Positions 17,373 through 26,616 of a DNA stretch of 64,000 nt are shown here, in pieces. A program made the position numbers and the translations under genes. The DNA comes from Amycolatopsis sp. CA-126428 (GTDB lineage: Bacteria > Actinomycetota > Actinomycetes > Mycobacteriales > Pseudonocardiaceae), in contig NZ_PPHF01000019.1 in assembly GCF_002904335.1 (NCBI RefSeq), positions 1 to 64,000 on the forward strand. The letters run 5' to 3'. Numbering within the stretch: position 1 is the stretch's first letter; each line of letters starts with the position of its first letter. The notes below the pieces were generated by a model. It saw only the letters and a list, made by a program, of their open reading frames with translations, was not told where the DNA came from and did not search any database.

Positions 17373-18461
17373 GTGCCTGAAACCCATGGACGTCGCCGGG
17401 CGGCGCTGCGCGGGCTCCTGACCGGAGCCGGTGTCGATGCGCTGCTGGTCACCGATCTGCTGAACATCCGTTACCTGACCGGGTTCACCGGCTCGAACGC
17501 CGCCGTTCTGCTGCACGCCGGCGGCGACGACGAGACCCTCTTCTGCACCGATGGCCGCTACACCACCCAGTCGGCCGCCGAGGTGCCCGATCTCGAGACC
17601 GTCGTCGACCGGGCCAGTGCCGCGGCCCTCGTGGCCCGGGCCGCCGGGGACACCAAGACCTACGGGCGGCTCGGGTTCGAGAGCCAGCACGTCAGCGTCG
17701 AGACCTACGAAGCGCTCCGGGAGCGGCTGCCCCTGAAGCGGACGCCCGGCCTCGTCGAGCAGTTGCGCGAAGTCAAGGACGAAGCCGAGATCGAAGCGCT
17801 GCGCCAGGCGTGCGCCGCCGCCGACCGGGCGCTGGACGACCTGGTCGCCGCCGGGGGGCTGCGGCCCGGGCGGACCGAGCTGGAAATCGCCCGCGACCTG
17901 GAGAACCGGATGCTGGAGCACGGCTCTTCGGCCCCCAGCTTCGCCTCCATCGTCGCCGCCGGGGCGCACTCCGCCATCCCGCACCACCAGCCGACGCACG
18001 CCGAGCTCGAGCGCGGCGACTTCGTCAAGCTGGACTTCGGCGCCACCGTCGACGGCTACCACTCCGACATGACCCGCACCTTCGTCCTCGGCGAACCCGC
18101 GGACTGGCAACGGGAGGTCTACGACCTCGTGCACGCCGCCCAGGCGGCCGGGGTCGCCGCCGTCGCGCCGGGCGCCGATGTGTCCCATGTGGACGCTGCG
18201 GCGCGGGACGTGATCTCCGGCGCCGGGCACGGGGAGCACTTCGCGCACGGCCTCGGGCACGGCGTCGGCCTGCAGATCCACGAGGCGCCCAGCTTCGCCG
18301 CGACGGGCGTCGGTACACTGGCCGCCGGTATGGCGGTCACCGTCGAGCCCGGCGTGTACCTCGCGGGTCGCGGTGGCGTGCGCATCGAGGACACGCTCGT
18401 CGTGCGGGCCGGGGAACCCGAACTCCTCACCCTGAGCACCAAGAACCTCGTGGTCGTCTGA
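17373..18461 (+). CDS. M24 family Xaa-Pro dipeptidase/aminopeptidase
   Basis: A 362-residue cytosolic metallopeptidase of the creatinase fold. The N-terminal domain runs to residue 130, and the C-terminal pita-bread domain carries the metal ligands: KLDFGATVDGYHSDMTRTF (two Asp), GHGVGLQIHE (His), TVEPGVYL (Glu) and RIEDTLVV (Glu). It releases residues before proline. Its place directly ahead of efp is conserved in actinobacteria and fits proline handling, since EF-P relieves polyproline stalling. The GTG start is set by the leaderless -10. Confidence 0.93.
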   Translation: MPETHGRRRAALRGLLTGAGVDALLVTDLLNIRYLTGFTGSNAAVLLHAGGDDETLFCTDGRYTTQSAAEVPDLETVVDRASAAALVARAAGDTKTYGRLGFESQHVSVETYEALRERLPLKRTPGLVEQLREVKDEAEIEALRQACAAADRALDDLVAAGGLRPGRTELEIARDLENRMLEHGSSAPSFASIVAAGAHSAIPHHQPTHAELERGDFVKLDFGATVDGYHSDMTRTFVLGEPADWQREVYDLVHAAQAAGVAAVAPGADVSHVDAAARDVISGAGHGEHFAHGLGHGVGLQIHEAPSFAATGVGTLAAGMAVTVEPGVYLAGRGGVRIEDTLVVRAGEPELLTLSTKNLVVV

Positions 18462-18506
18462 CAGCGGCCCCGAACCCGAAGATTCGACACAGGAGACTGC
18501 AAGCTC

Positions 18507-19070
18507 GTGGCCACGACCAACGACCTGAAGAACGGGCTCGTCCTGAACCTGGACGGCCAGCTGTGGACCGTCACCGCGTTCCAGCACGTCAAGCCGGGCA
18601 AGGGCGGTGCGTTCGTGCGCACGACGCTCAAGCACGTGCTGACCGGCAAGGTGGTCGACAAGACGTTCAACGCGGGCACGAAGGTCGAGACGGCCACGGT
18701 GGACCGCCGGAACATGACCTACCTGTACAAGGACGGCCAGGACTTCGTGTTCATGGACGGCGACACCTACGACCAGATCACGGTGCAGGCCGCGGTCGTC
18801 GGCGACAACGCCAACTACATGCTCGAGAACACCGAGGTCCAGGTCGCGGTCCACGAGAACGAGGCGCTCTACATCGAGCTCCCGACCTCGGTCGAGATCG
18901 TCATCCAGCACACCGACCCGGGCCTGCAGGGCGACCGCTCCACCGGTGGCACCAAGCCGGCGACGCTGGAGACCGGCGCGGAGATCCAGGTCCCGCTGTT
19001 CCTGTCCACCGGCGAGAAGATCAAGGTCGACACCCGCGACGGCCGTTACCTGGGCCGCGTCTCCAGCTGA
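18507..19070 (+). CDS. efp: Translation elongation factor P
   Basis: A 187-residue three-domain factor that enters the ribosomal E-tPA region and restores peptide-bond formation at polyproline stalls. The KOW-like N-domain includes [16 protein letters not shown] with the tip Lys region, and the C-terminal OB domain ends [20 protein letters not shown] 18507 follows AGGAGACTGCAAGCTC. The stop overlaps the nusB start (TGATG). Actinobacterial EF-P generally has an unmodified tip loop. Confidence 0.97.
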   Translation: MATTNDLKNGLVLNLDGQLWTVTAFQHVKPGKGGAFVRTTLKHVLTGKVVDKTFNAGTKVETATVDRRNMTYLYKDGQDFVFMDGDTYDQITVQAAVVGDNANYMLENTEVQVAVHENEALYIELPTSVEIVIQHTDPGLQGDRSTGGTKPATLETGAEIQVPLFLSTGEKIKVDTRDGRYLGRVSS

Positions 19071-19525
19071 TGCCGACGTCGAAACCCCACCCGAACCGCG
19101 GCGGCGCGATCAGCCGCCGGCAGGCCCGCCGCCGCGCGGTGGAAATGCTGTACGAGGCCGTGCAGCGCGACACCGACGCGGTGACGCTGCTGGCCGACCG
19201 GGTCGGCGCGACCGAGGTCGACCCGATCGCGGACTACACGATCAGCCTGGTCGAGGGCGTCACCGGCCGGAAGACCCAGATCGACGAGCTGCTGGCCGAG
19301 CACGCGCAGGGGTGGACCCTGGAGCGGATGCCGAAGGTCGACCTCGCGGTGCTGCGGGTTGGGGTCTACGAGCTGCTCTGGGCCGAGGACGTGCCGGACC
19401 CGGTCGCGATCGACGAGGCCGTCGGCCTGGCGAAGGAACTGTCCACGGACGACTCGCCGCGGTTCGTCAACGGCGTCCTGGGCCGGATCGGCACGATCGC
19501 CGACCGCCTGCGCGCCGTGCTTTAG
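19070..19525 (+). CDS. nusB: Transcription antitermination protein NusB
   Basis: A 151-residue all-helical RNA-binding protein acting with NusE at boxA of rRNA leaders. Motifs are SRRQARRRAVEMLYEAVQRD at residues 15-34 and DPVAIDEAVGLAKELSTDDS with RFVNGVLGRI near the C-terminus. ATG 19070 shares one base with the efp stop. It ends the peptidase-efp-nusB unit. A hairpin follows before the convergent bldD gene. Confidence 0.96.
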   Translation: MPTSKPHPNRGGAISRRQARRRAVEMLYEAVQRDTDAVTLLADRVGATEVDPIADYTISLVEGVTGRKTQIDELLAEHAQGWTLERMPKVDLAVLRVGVYELLWAEDVPDPVAIDEAVGLAKELSTDDSPRFVNGVLGRIGTIADRLRAVL

Positions 19526-19597
19526 AGGCCGCCTGGCCGCCTGGCCCCCCGGTCAGGCGACCCCGGCCGGGGGTCCGCGGGCTTGCCCCCGGGCGGG

Positions 19598-19620
19598 TTG
19601 TGGGGGCTGCGCCCCCACAA
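19598..19620. terminator. G/C hairpin between nusB and bldD
   Basis: TTGTGGGGGC (19598-19607) pairs perfectly with GCCCCCACAA (19611-19620) around a 3-nt loop, within the 159-nt gap between convergent nusB and bldD. The short loop and the TTGTGGGGGC core are typical of dispersed REP-like hairpins in actinomycetes, so it may be both terminator and repeat. Confidence 0.6.
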
Positions 19621-19684
19621 GACACGCGGAGTGAGGCTCGGCTCGCGCTTTCCGCGAGCAGGGCTCGCCCCCGAACGAGCCGGA

Positions 19685-20173
19685 TCAGTCCTCCTTGGAA
19701 GGACGCGCCTCCGGCGGCAGGACGCCCCAGTCGATGAGCTGCTCGGTCAGCTCGCCCGGGGTCATGTCGTAGATGATCGCCAGGGACCGCAGGTCCTCGG
19801 TGCGGATCGAGAGCACCTTGCCGTTGTAGTCGCCGCGCTGGCTCTGGATCGTCGCCGCGTAGCGGGCCAGCGGGCCCACCTTCTCGGCCGGCAGCTGCTG
19901 CAGGCGCTCGAGGTTGATCACGATCTTCGTGGCGGGCTCGGCACCGGAGGGGACCCGGCCCTCGGGCAGCAGCTCGACCACCGGCACGCCGTAGAAGTCG
20001 GCCAGCTCGGCCAGCTTCTGGACGGTGACGGCGCGGTCGCCACGCTCGTACGAGCCGACGACGACGGCCTTCCAGCGCCCACCGGACTTCTGCTCGACCC
20101 CGTGCAGGGACAGGCCCTGCTGCTGGCGGATCCCGCGGAGCTTGGCCCCGAGCGCCTTGGCGTAATCGCCCAT
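19685..20173 (-). CDS. bldD: Developmental regulator BldD
   Basis: A 162-residue protein. The N-terminal Xre-type helix-turn-helix runs about residues 8-70 (LRGIRQQQGLSLHGVEQKS, SYERGDRAVTVQKLAELA). The C-terminal domain carries the cyclic-di-GMP signature RxD-x8-RxxD as R113-G-D115 and R124-T-E-D127. In Streptomyces the c-di-GMP-bound dimer represses sporulation genes. ATG 20173 is followed by MGDYAKALGAKLRGIRQQQG, the usual start. A BldD-type box in its own promoter implies autoregulation. Confidence 0.96.
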   Translation of the reverse strand: MGDYAKALGAKLRGIRQQQGLSLHGVEQKSGGRWKAVVVGSYERGDRAVTVQKLAELADFYGVPVVELLPEGRVPSGAEPATKIVINLERLQQLPAEKVGPLARYAATIQSQRGDYNGKVLSIRTEDLRSLAIIYDMTPGELTEQLIDWGVLPPEARPSKED

Positions 20174-20239
20174 CTGGTCGTTCTCCGTTCTTCACCCCCT
20201 CCCGGTCGGGGTGACCGGGCCGGGGGACTCGCTGAGTCG

Positions 20240-20254
20240 AATACTCAGAGTAAT
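20240..20254. promoter_or_regulatory. BldD-type operator upstream of bldD
   Basis: Read on the minus strand the 15-mer is ATTACTCTGAGTATT. It matches the published BldD consensus NTNACNCWGNGTNAN at every fixed position except one and contains the perfect palindrome TACTC-T-GAGTA. A second palindrome, GACTC-GCT-GAGTC (20226-20238), abuts it. It lies 67 nt upstream of bldD in the divergent bldD/pyrR region. Confidence 0.7.
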
Positions 20255-20378
20255 GGTTACGCATTGTTGTCACCAGGTCAAGCAGAAGCTTGCCGCGAAT
20301 CACGCCACACCACCCGGAAGACTGAGCAAAGTGCCTGCTACTGTCGGTGGGAAAGCCCCGACCAGCAGGGGAACAGAC

Positions 20379-20421
20379 GTCCTTTAAGGACCCGTCCGGT
20401 GAGGCGGGGAAGGAGTCCGGT
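20379..20421 (+). promoter_or_regulatory. PyrR-binding RNA element sequestering the pyrR ribosome binding site
   Basis: CGUCCGGUGAGGCG (20393-20406) fits the PyrR-binding loop consensus ARUCCNGNGAGGYU at 12 of 14 positions. CCCGUCC can pair with GGCGGG, and GGAC upstream with GUCC downstream, closing a stem over the AAGGAG ribosome binding site. An alternative palindrome GTCCTTTAAGGAC (20379-20391) overlaps the 5' arm. No T-rich terminator follows, so translational repression, as reported for mycobacterial PyrR, is more likely than attenuation. Confidence 0.7.
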
Positions 20422-21030
20422 TTGTCGTCACGCCCGCGTGACGCGGCTGGTTCGGCCGGGGAGCGGGAGCTCCTGACGGCCGGCGATGTCGCGCGCACTA
20501 TCGCCCGAATGGCCCATCAGGTCATCGAAAAGACCGCGAACGGTGCGGAGAGCACTACCCCACCCGTGTTGCTCGGCATCCCGTCCCGGGGCACGCCGCT
20601 CGCGGTCCGCCTGGCCGACAAGATCGGCGAGTTCTCCGGGGTCCGCCCGCCCGCCGGCGCCCTCGACGTCACCCTCTACCGGGACGACCTCCGCCGCCGC
20701 CCGCCGCGCGCGCTCGAACAGACGCAGCTGCCCGCCGACGGCATCGACGAGCGCGTGGTGATCCTGGTCGACGACGTCCTGTTCTCCGGCCGGACGATCC
20801 GGGCCGCGCTCGATGCCCTGCGTGATCATGGCCGCCCGCGCGCGGTCCAGCTGGCCGTGCTGGTCGACCGCGGTCACCGCGAGCTGCCGATCCGCGCCGA
20901 CTACGTGGGCAAGAACGTCCCGACCGCCCGCACCGAGGGCGTGTCCGTCCTGCTGGCCGAGATCGACGGCCGGGACGCGGTCCTGCTGCGTCCGGCCGAG
21001 TCCGACACTGCTGCTGGAGAGGACTCGTGA
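20422..21030 (+). CDS. pyrR: Bifunctional pyr operon regulator / uracil phosphoribosyltransferase PyrR
   Basis: A protein of about 202 residues. [17 protein letters not shown] is the PRPP-binding loop, and [16 protein letters not shown] and DVTLYRDDL are PyrR landmarks. It binds pyr leader RNA when UMP/UTP is high and has UPRTase activity. The start is taken as TTG 20422, 7 nt after AAGGAG and inside the PyrR RNA element; the frame is open upstream to GTG 20347, but that part encodes the leader RNA. The stop overlaps pyrB (GTGA). It is the first gene of the pyrimidine operon. Confidence 0.92.
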   Translation: MSSRPRDAAGSAGERELLTAGDVARTIARMAHQVIEKTANGAESTTPPVLLGIPSRGTPLAVRLADKIGEFSGVRPPAGALDVTLYRDDLRRRPPRALEQTQLPADGIDERVVILVDDVLFSGRTIRAALDALRDHGRPRAVQLAVLVDRGHRELPIRADYVGKNVPTARTEGVSVLLAEIDGRDAVLLRPAESDTAAGEDS

Positions 21031-21959
21031 AGCACCTGCTCGCCACCGACGGCCTGGACCCGGCGCTGGCCACGGCCGTGCTCGACACCGCCGACGAGCT
21101 GAAGCACACGCTGCTCGGCCGCGAGGTCAAGAAGCTGCCGACGCTGCGCGGCCGCACGGTGATCACCCTGTTCTACGAGAACTCGACCCGCACCCGGGTG
21201 TCGTTCGAGATCGCCGGCAAGTGGATGAGCGCGGACGTGATCAACGTCTCCGCGTCCAGCTCCTCGGTCAACAAGGGGGAGTCCCTTCGCGACACGGCGC
21301 TGACGCTGGCCGCCGCGGGCGCCGACTGCGTGATCGTCCGGCACCCGGCCAGCGGCGCCGCCCAGCGCCTCTCGGAGTGGCTGGCCGAGCCCGGCACGTC
21401 GGTGGTCAACGCCGGCGACGGCACCCACGAGCACCCGACGCAGGCGCTGCTCGACGCGGCGACCCTGCGCGAGCGCCTGGGCTCGCTCAAGGACCGCCGG
21501 ATCGCGATCGTCGGCGACGTCCTGCACAGCCGGGTCGCCCGCTCGAACATCCACCTGCTCTCGGCCCTGGGCGCCGAAGTCGTGCTCGTCGCGCCGCCGA
21601 CGTTGCTGCCTTACGGGGTCGAAAGCCTTCCGGTGACCGTTTCGCACGACCTGGACGCCGAGCTGCCCGCGGTCGACGCCGTCATGATGCTGCGCGTCCA
21701 GGCCGAGCGGATGCACGGGGGTTTCTTCCCCTCCGCGCGTGAGTACTCCCTCGCGTACGGCCTGTCGGAACGGCGGCAGAAGCTGCTGCCGGACCACGCG
21801 GTCGTCCTGCACCCCGGCCCGATGCTGCGCGGGATGGAAATCGCCGGCGCGGTCGCCGATTCCCCGGCCTCGGCCATCACCGAACAGGTCCGCAACGGCG
21901 TCCACGTGCGCATGGCGGTCCTCTACCACCTCCTGGCCAGTGAAGGAGCCGCTGCGTGA
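21027..21959 (+). CDS. pyrB: Aspartate carbamoyltransferase catalytic subunit
   Basis: A 310-residue enzyme joining carbamoyl phosphate and aspartate. [13 protein letters not shown] (about residues 51-63) binds carbamoyl phosphate, HPxQALLDA appears as HPTQALLDA, and [11 protein letters not shown] lies near the C-terminus. GTG 21027 overlaps the pyrR stop. No pyrI regulatory subunit is present, as usual in actinobacteria, so control is expected through PyrR. Confidence 0.97.
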   Translation: MKHLLATDGLDPALATAVLDTADELKHTLLGREVKKLPTLRGRTVITLFYENSTRTRVSFEIAGKWMSADVINVSASSSSVNKGESLRDTALTLAAAGADCVIVRHPASGAAQRLSEWLAEPGTSVVNAGDGTHEHPTQALLDAATLRERLGSLKDRRIAIVGDVLHSRVARSNIHLLSALGAEVVLVAPPTLLPYGVESLPVTVSHDLDAELPAVDAVMMLRVQAERMHGGFFPSAREYSLAYGLSERRQKLLPDHAVVLHPGPMLRGMEIAGAVADSPASAITEQVRNGVHVRMAVLYHLLASEGAAA

Positions 21960-23242
21960 GCACCCTGATCCAGGGCGCCCGCCCCTACGGCGAAGGCGAC
22001 CCGGTCGACGTCCTCATCGAGGACGGCGTGATCACCGCGATCGGCGCGGTCGACGTCCCGGAAGACGCCGACGTCATCGACGCTGCCGGGCAGGTGCTCC
22101 TCCCCGGCTTCGTCGACCTGCACACCCACCTGCGCGAACCCGGCCGCGAGGACACCGAGACGATCGAAACCGGCTCGGCCGCGGCGGCGCTCGGCGGGTA
22201 CACCGCGGTGTTCGCCATGGCCAACACCGACCCGGTCGCCGACAACGCGGTGATCGTCGACCACGTCTGGCGGCGTGGCCGGGAGGTCGGCCTGGTCGAC
22301 GTCCACCCGGTCGGCGCGGTCACCGTGGGGCTCAAGGGCGAGAAGCTCGCCGAGCTGGGCACGATGGCCACCTCGCAGGCCCGGGTGAAGGTGTTCTCCG
22401 ACGACGGCCTCTGCGTCGCCGACCCGCTGCTGATGCGCCGCGCGCTGGAGTACTCGACCGCGCTCGACGTCGTCATCGCGCAGCACGCCGAGGAACCGCG
22501 GCTGACCGTCGGCGCCCAGGCCCACGAGGGCGAGCGCGCGGCGAGGCTCGGCTACACCGGCTGGCCCGCCGCGGCGGAAGAGTCCATCGTGGCCCGCGAC
22601 TGCCTGCTGGCCCTGCACGCCAACGCCCGGCTGCACGTCTGCCACGTCTCGACGTCGGGCACGGCGGACGTGCTGCGCTGGGCCAAGGACCGCGGCACGA
22701 AGGTGTCGGCCGAGGTCACGCCGCACCACCTGCTGCTCACCGACGAGCGCCTGGCCACCTACGACCCGGTGAACAAGGTGAACCCGCCGCTGCGCACCGA
22801 GTCCGACGCGGAGCAGCTGCGGACCGCGCTGGCCGAGGGCGTCATCGACTGCGTCGCCACCGACCACGCGCCGCACGCGGTGCAGGACAAGGACACCGAG
22901 TGGACCGCGGCCCGGCCGGGCATGCTCGGGCTGCAGACGGCGCTGTCCATCGTGGCCGAGACGATGGTGCGCACCGGCCTGCTCGACTGGCGCGGCGTGG
23001 CCCGCGTGATGAGCGAGCGGCCCGCCGAGATCGGCAACCTGGCCGACCAGGGCCGCCCGATCGCCACCGGCGAGCCGGCGAACCTGGCCCTGGTCGACCC
23101 GGACGCCGAGTGGACGGTCCGGGGTGCCGAGCTGGCCAGCCTCGCGGCCAACACCCCGTACGAGGGAATGCGGCTGCCCGGCGTGGTGACCGCGACGCTG
23201 CTGCGCGGGCGGATCACCGCGCGGGACGGGAAGATCTGCTGA
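21956..23242 (+). CDS. pyrC: Dihydroorotase
   Basis: A 428-residue class I zinc amidohydrolase making dihydroorotate. [20 protein letters not shown] carries the HxH metal ligands (about residues 60-64), [13 protein letters not shown] a zinc His, and [10 protein letters not shown] the catalytic Asp. GTG 21956 overlaps the pyrB stop and its own stop overlaps the next ATG (TGATG). Length and position are normal for actinobacterial pyrC. Confidence 0.97.
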   Translation: MSTLIQGARPYGEGDPVDVLIEDGVITAIGAVDVPEDADVIDAAGQVLLPGFVDLHTHLREPGREDTETIETGSAAAALGGYTAVFAMANTDPVADNAVIVDHVWRRGREVGLVDVHPVGAVTVGLKGEKLAELGTMATSQARVKVFSDDGLCVADPLLMRRALEYSTALDVVIAQHAEEPRLTVGAQAHEGERAARLGYTGWPAAAEESIVARDCLLALHANARLHVCHVSTSGTADVLRWAKDRGTKVSAEVTPHHLLLTDERLATYDPVNKVNPPLRTESDAEQLRTALAEGVIDCVATDHAPHAVQDKDTEWTAARPGMLGLQTALSIVAETMVRTGLLDWRGVARVMSERPAEIGNLADQGRPIATGEPANLALVDPDAEWTVRGAELASLAANTPYEGMRLPGVVTATLLRGRITARDGKIC

Positions 23243-23732
23243 TGGAGCGCTTCTGGCTCGTGCTGGCGATCTTCGCCTTCGTCCTGCTCTGCCTGTGGGG
23301 CATGTACCTGGGCTGGCGCCGCAAGTCCCGCTCGCAAAGCGTCCAGGTGCCGCCGTTCCCCGCCATCCCCTCCGGCTCCGGCGAGGTGCTGCTGGAATCG
23401 ACCGGCGTCTACCTGGCCACCACGACCGCCGGGAACTGGCAGGACCGGATCGTCACCCGCGGCGCGGGACTGCGCACCGGCGCGGTCTGGCGGCTGCACG
23501 ACGGCGGTGTCGCCGTCGAGCGCGGGGGAGCGCCCGACTTCTGGATCCCGCGGGACGCCGTCACCGGCATCCGGCGCGACACGAAGATCGCCGGGAAGGT
23601 GATGGGCACCGACGCGCTGCTCGTCATCACCTGGCGGCTCGGCGGCGCCGACCTCGACACCGGCTTCCGCGGCGACGACCTCGACGACTATCCACAGTGG
23701 ATCGAACAGCTCAAGATCAAGGGAGGTGCCCA

Positions 23733-23736
<4 letters not shown>
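23242..23736 (+). CDS. Conserved membrane-anchored protein of the pyr operon (Rv1382-like)
   Basis: A 164-residue protein with one N-terminal membrane segment (residues 4-24) followed by a short basic stretch and a soluble domain of about 120 residues with a PH-like pattern (GVYLATTTAGNWQDRIVTRG, WIPRDAVTGIRRDTKIAGKV). A protein of this type sits between pyrC and carA in mycobacteria (Rv1382) and other actinobacteria. Its function is unknown. ATG 23242 shares one base with the pyrC stop. Confidence 0.85.
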
Positions 23737-24850
<1,114 letters not shown>

Positions 24851-24854
<4 letters not shown>

Positions 24855-26008
24855 CGCTCACGACCGGCATCGAGCGGCTCCGGATCCGGAACTTCCGGGT
24901 GCTCCGGGACGTCGAGCTGGACGGCCTCACGCCGGTGACGGCGCTGCTGGGGCCGAACGGGAGCGGGAAGTCCACGGTGTTCGACGCCCTGGACTTCCTC
25001 TCCGAGTCGTTCCGGGTCGGGTTGCGCGCGGCGTGGGACCAGCGCGGCGGCGCTGCCGACATCGTCACGCATGGCGAGGCCGGTCCGGTCGAGATCGAGC
25101 TGACCTGCCGCGTCGAAGGTGCGGTGGGTGAGTACCGGCTCGTCATCGAGCACGGCGATGACGAGCCGGTGGTGGCCGAGGAGAAGCTGACGTGGCAGCC
25201 GCGGGATGCCGAGGCGCCCTCCGAGGCTTTGGATCTTCGGAGTGGGGTCGGAACGGTCGCCGGGATCGGTGCCATCGGAGGGCAGCTTTCGCTGGCGACC
25301 CGGGACCTGCTCGGGGTCGTTGTGGTCAGCCAGCTCGCCAACACGGCCGAAGTCGGTAAGTTCCACCGGTTCATAGCCGAGATCGGCCTGTCGGACCTGA
25401 ATCTCGACGCAATGCGCAACGGTGCGAAGGACGAGACGGTCAGCCTCAAGGCCGATGGGCGGAACGTAGGCGGTGTCGTGCGGCGCCTCCGTAAGGAGTA
25501 TCCCCACGAGTGGGGGGAGATCCGGGCCTCGCTGCGCAGGTTTGTTCCGGGATTCGACGACGTCGAGCCGTTCCAACAGGGCAATGGCGCCTGGATCGTC
25601 CGGTTGCGAGAGCACGGCAAGGACGATCTGATCGCCCCGGAGAACATCTCCGACGGCACGCTGCTGCTGCTCGGCTACCTCGTGGCATTGCGAACGAACA
25701 CCTCAGTCCTGCTTCTCGAGGAACCGGAGAACCAGGTCCACCCCCGGCTTCACTATTCGCTCGCCGAGGATGCCCGGGGTGCGCGGGCCGACCAGGTCAT
25801 CATCGCGACTCACGCGCCTCGCTTCGTCGACGCGCTGCAGCCGGACGAGGTCTGGACATTCGCGCGGGGGAACGACGGTTACGCTCACACCAAGCGAGCT
25901 TCCGACGAAGAACCGGTCGTCCGCATGGTCCAGTCCGGAGGAGCGCTCGGCGACCTGTGGACCGAGGGGTACTTCCGGTTCGGCGACCCGCTCGGGGAGC
26001 GCCCGTGA
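24851..26008 (+). CDS. AAA/ABC-type ATPase (AAA_21, OLD-like) inserted in the car operon
   Basis: A 385-residue ATPase of the SMC/OLD-like group. LRIRNFRVLRDVELDGL starts the fold, Walker A is GPNGSGKST (residues 34-42), the ABC-like signature ISDGTLLLLGYL lies near 266, Walker B is LLLEEPE near 288, and the H-loop is ATHAP near 318. There is no membrane segment and no C-terminal Toprim domain; that role may be filled by the next gene. GTG 24851 overlaps the carA stop and the gene's stop overlaps the DUF4276 gene (both GTGA). Base composition is visibly lower in G/C than carA or carB, with rare codons such as ATA, suggesting transfer. Such ATPases commonly serve in phage-defence pairs. Confidence 0.88.
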
Positions 26009-26616
26009 CTGTGCTGGCTCCCTGCTGCCTCGAAGTGCTCGTTGAGGAACCGTCCGCGGAAGAGGCTCTGAAGACGCTCCTCCCGAAAATCGTCCCAGGC
26101 GTCGGCTTCCGGATCGTCTCCTTCAACGGAAAGACCGATCTGCTGCGCAAGCTCCCCCTCCGGCTCCGGGACTACACGTACTACTGGGCTGAAACGGGCT
26201 TGCGGATCGTCGTCCTGCTCGACCGGGACGACGATGACTGCGCCGAGCTCAAGAGTCATCTGATCGAGATCGCACGGGAAGCGGGACTGCCCGCTGAAGC
26301 GACGCTGTTCCGCATCGTGATCGAAGAGCTCGAAGCCTGGTTCCTGGGCGATGTGCCAGCACTGCACGCGGCCTGTCCCAAGGTGCCGCCGAGCTTGGGA
26401 GGCCAGACCAAGTTCCGCGACCCGGAGAACGTCCCCGGCGGTACCTGGGAGGGCTTGGAGCACGTGCTGCAGAAGCACGGCTACCACCGGAAGGGCCTGC
26501 AGAAGGTCCGGGCGGCGAGCGACATCGCGCCCCACATGGACATCGAGAACAACCGATCCAAAAGCTTTCAGGTCTTCCGCGACGGCTTGCGGCGCCTGGT
26601 GAAAGAAGGAAACTGA
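26005..26616 (+). CDS. DUF4276 family protein, possible Toprim-like effector
   Basis: A 203-residue protein. Three acidic clusters can be seen: [13 protein letters not shown] (E14/E15), LLDRDDDDC (D73, D75-D78) and [10 protein letters not shown] (107-116). A single Glu followed by a DxD run is the pattern of Toprim metal sites, and DUF4276 proteins are often paired with AAA_21 ATPases. The Toprim reading and nuclease activity are inference. GTG 26005 overlaps the ATPase stop; the stop shares a base with the carB ATG (TGATG). Like its partner it is less G/C-rich than the pyr genes. It is probably translated at levels set by the pyr operon. Confidence 0.82.
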   Translation: MTVLAPCCLEVLVEEPSAEEALKTLLPKIVPGVGFRIVSFNGKTDLLRKLPLRLRDYTYYWAETGLRIVVLLDRDDDDCAELKSHLIEIAREAGLPAEATLFRIVIEELEAWFLGDVPALHAACPKVPPSLGGQTKFRDPENVPGGTWEGLEHVLQKHGYHRKGLQKVRAASDIAPHMDIENNRSKSFQVFRDGLRRLVKEGN

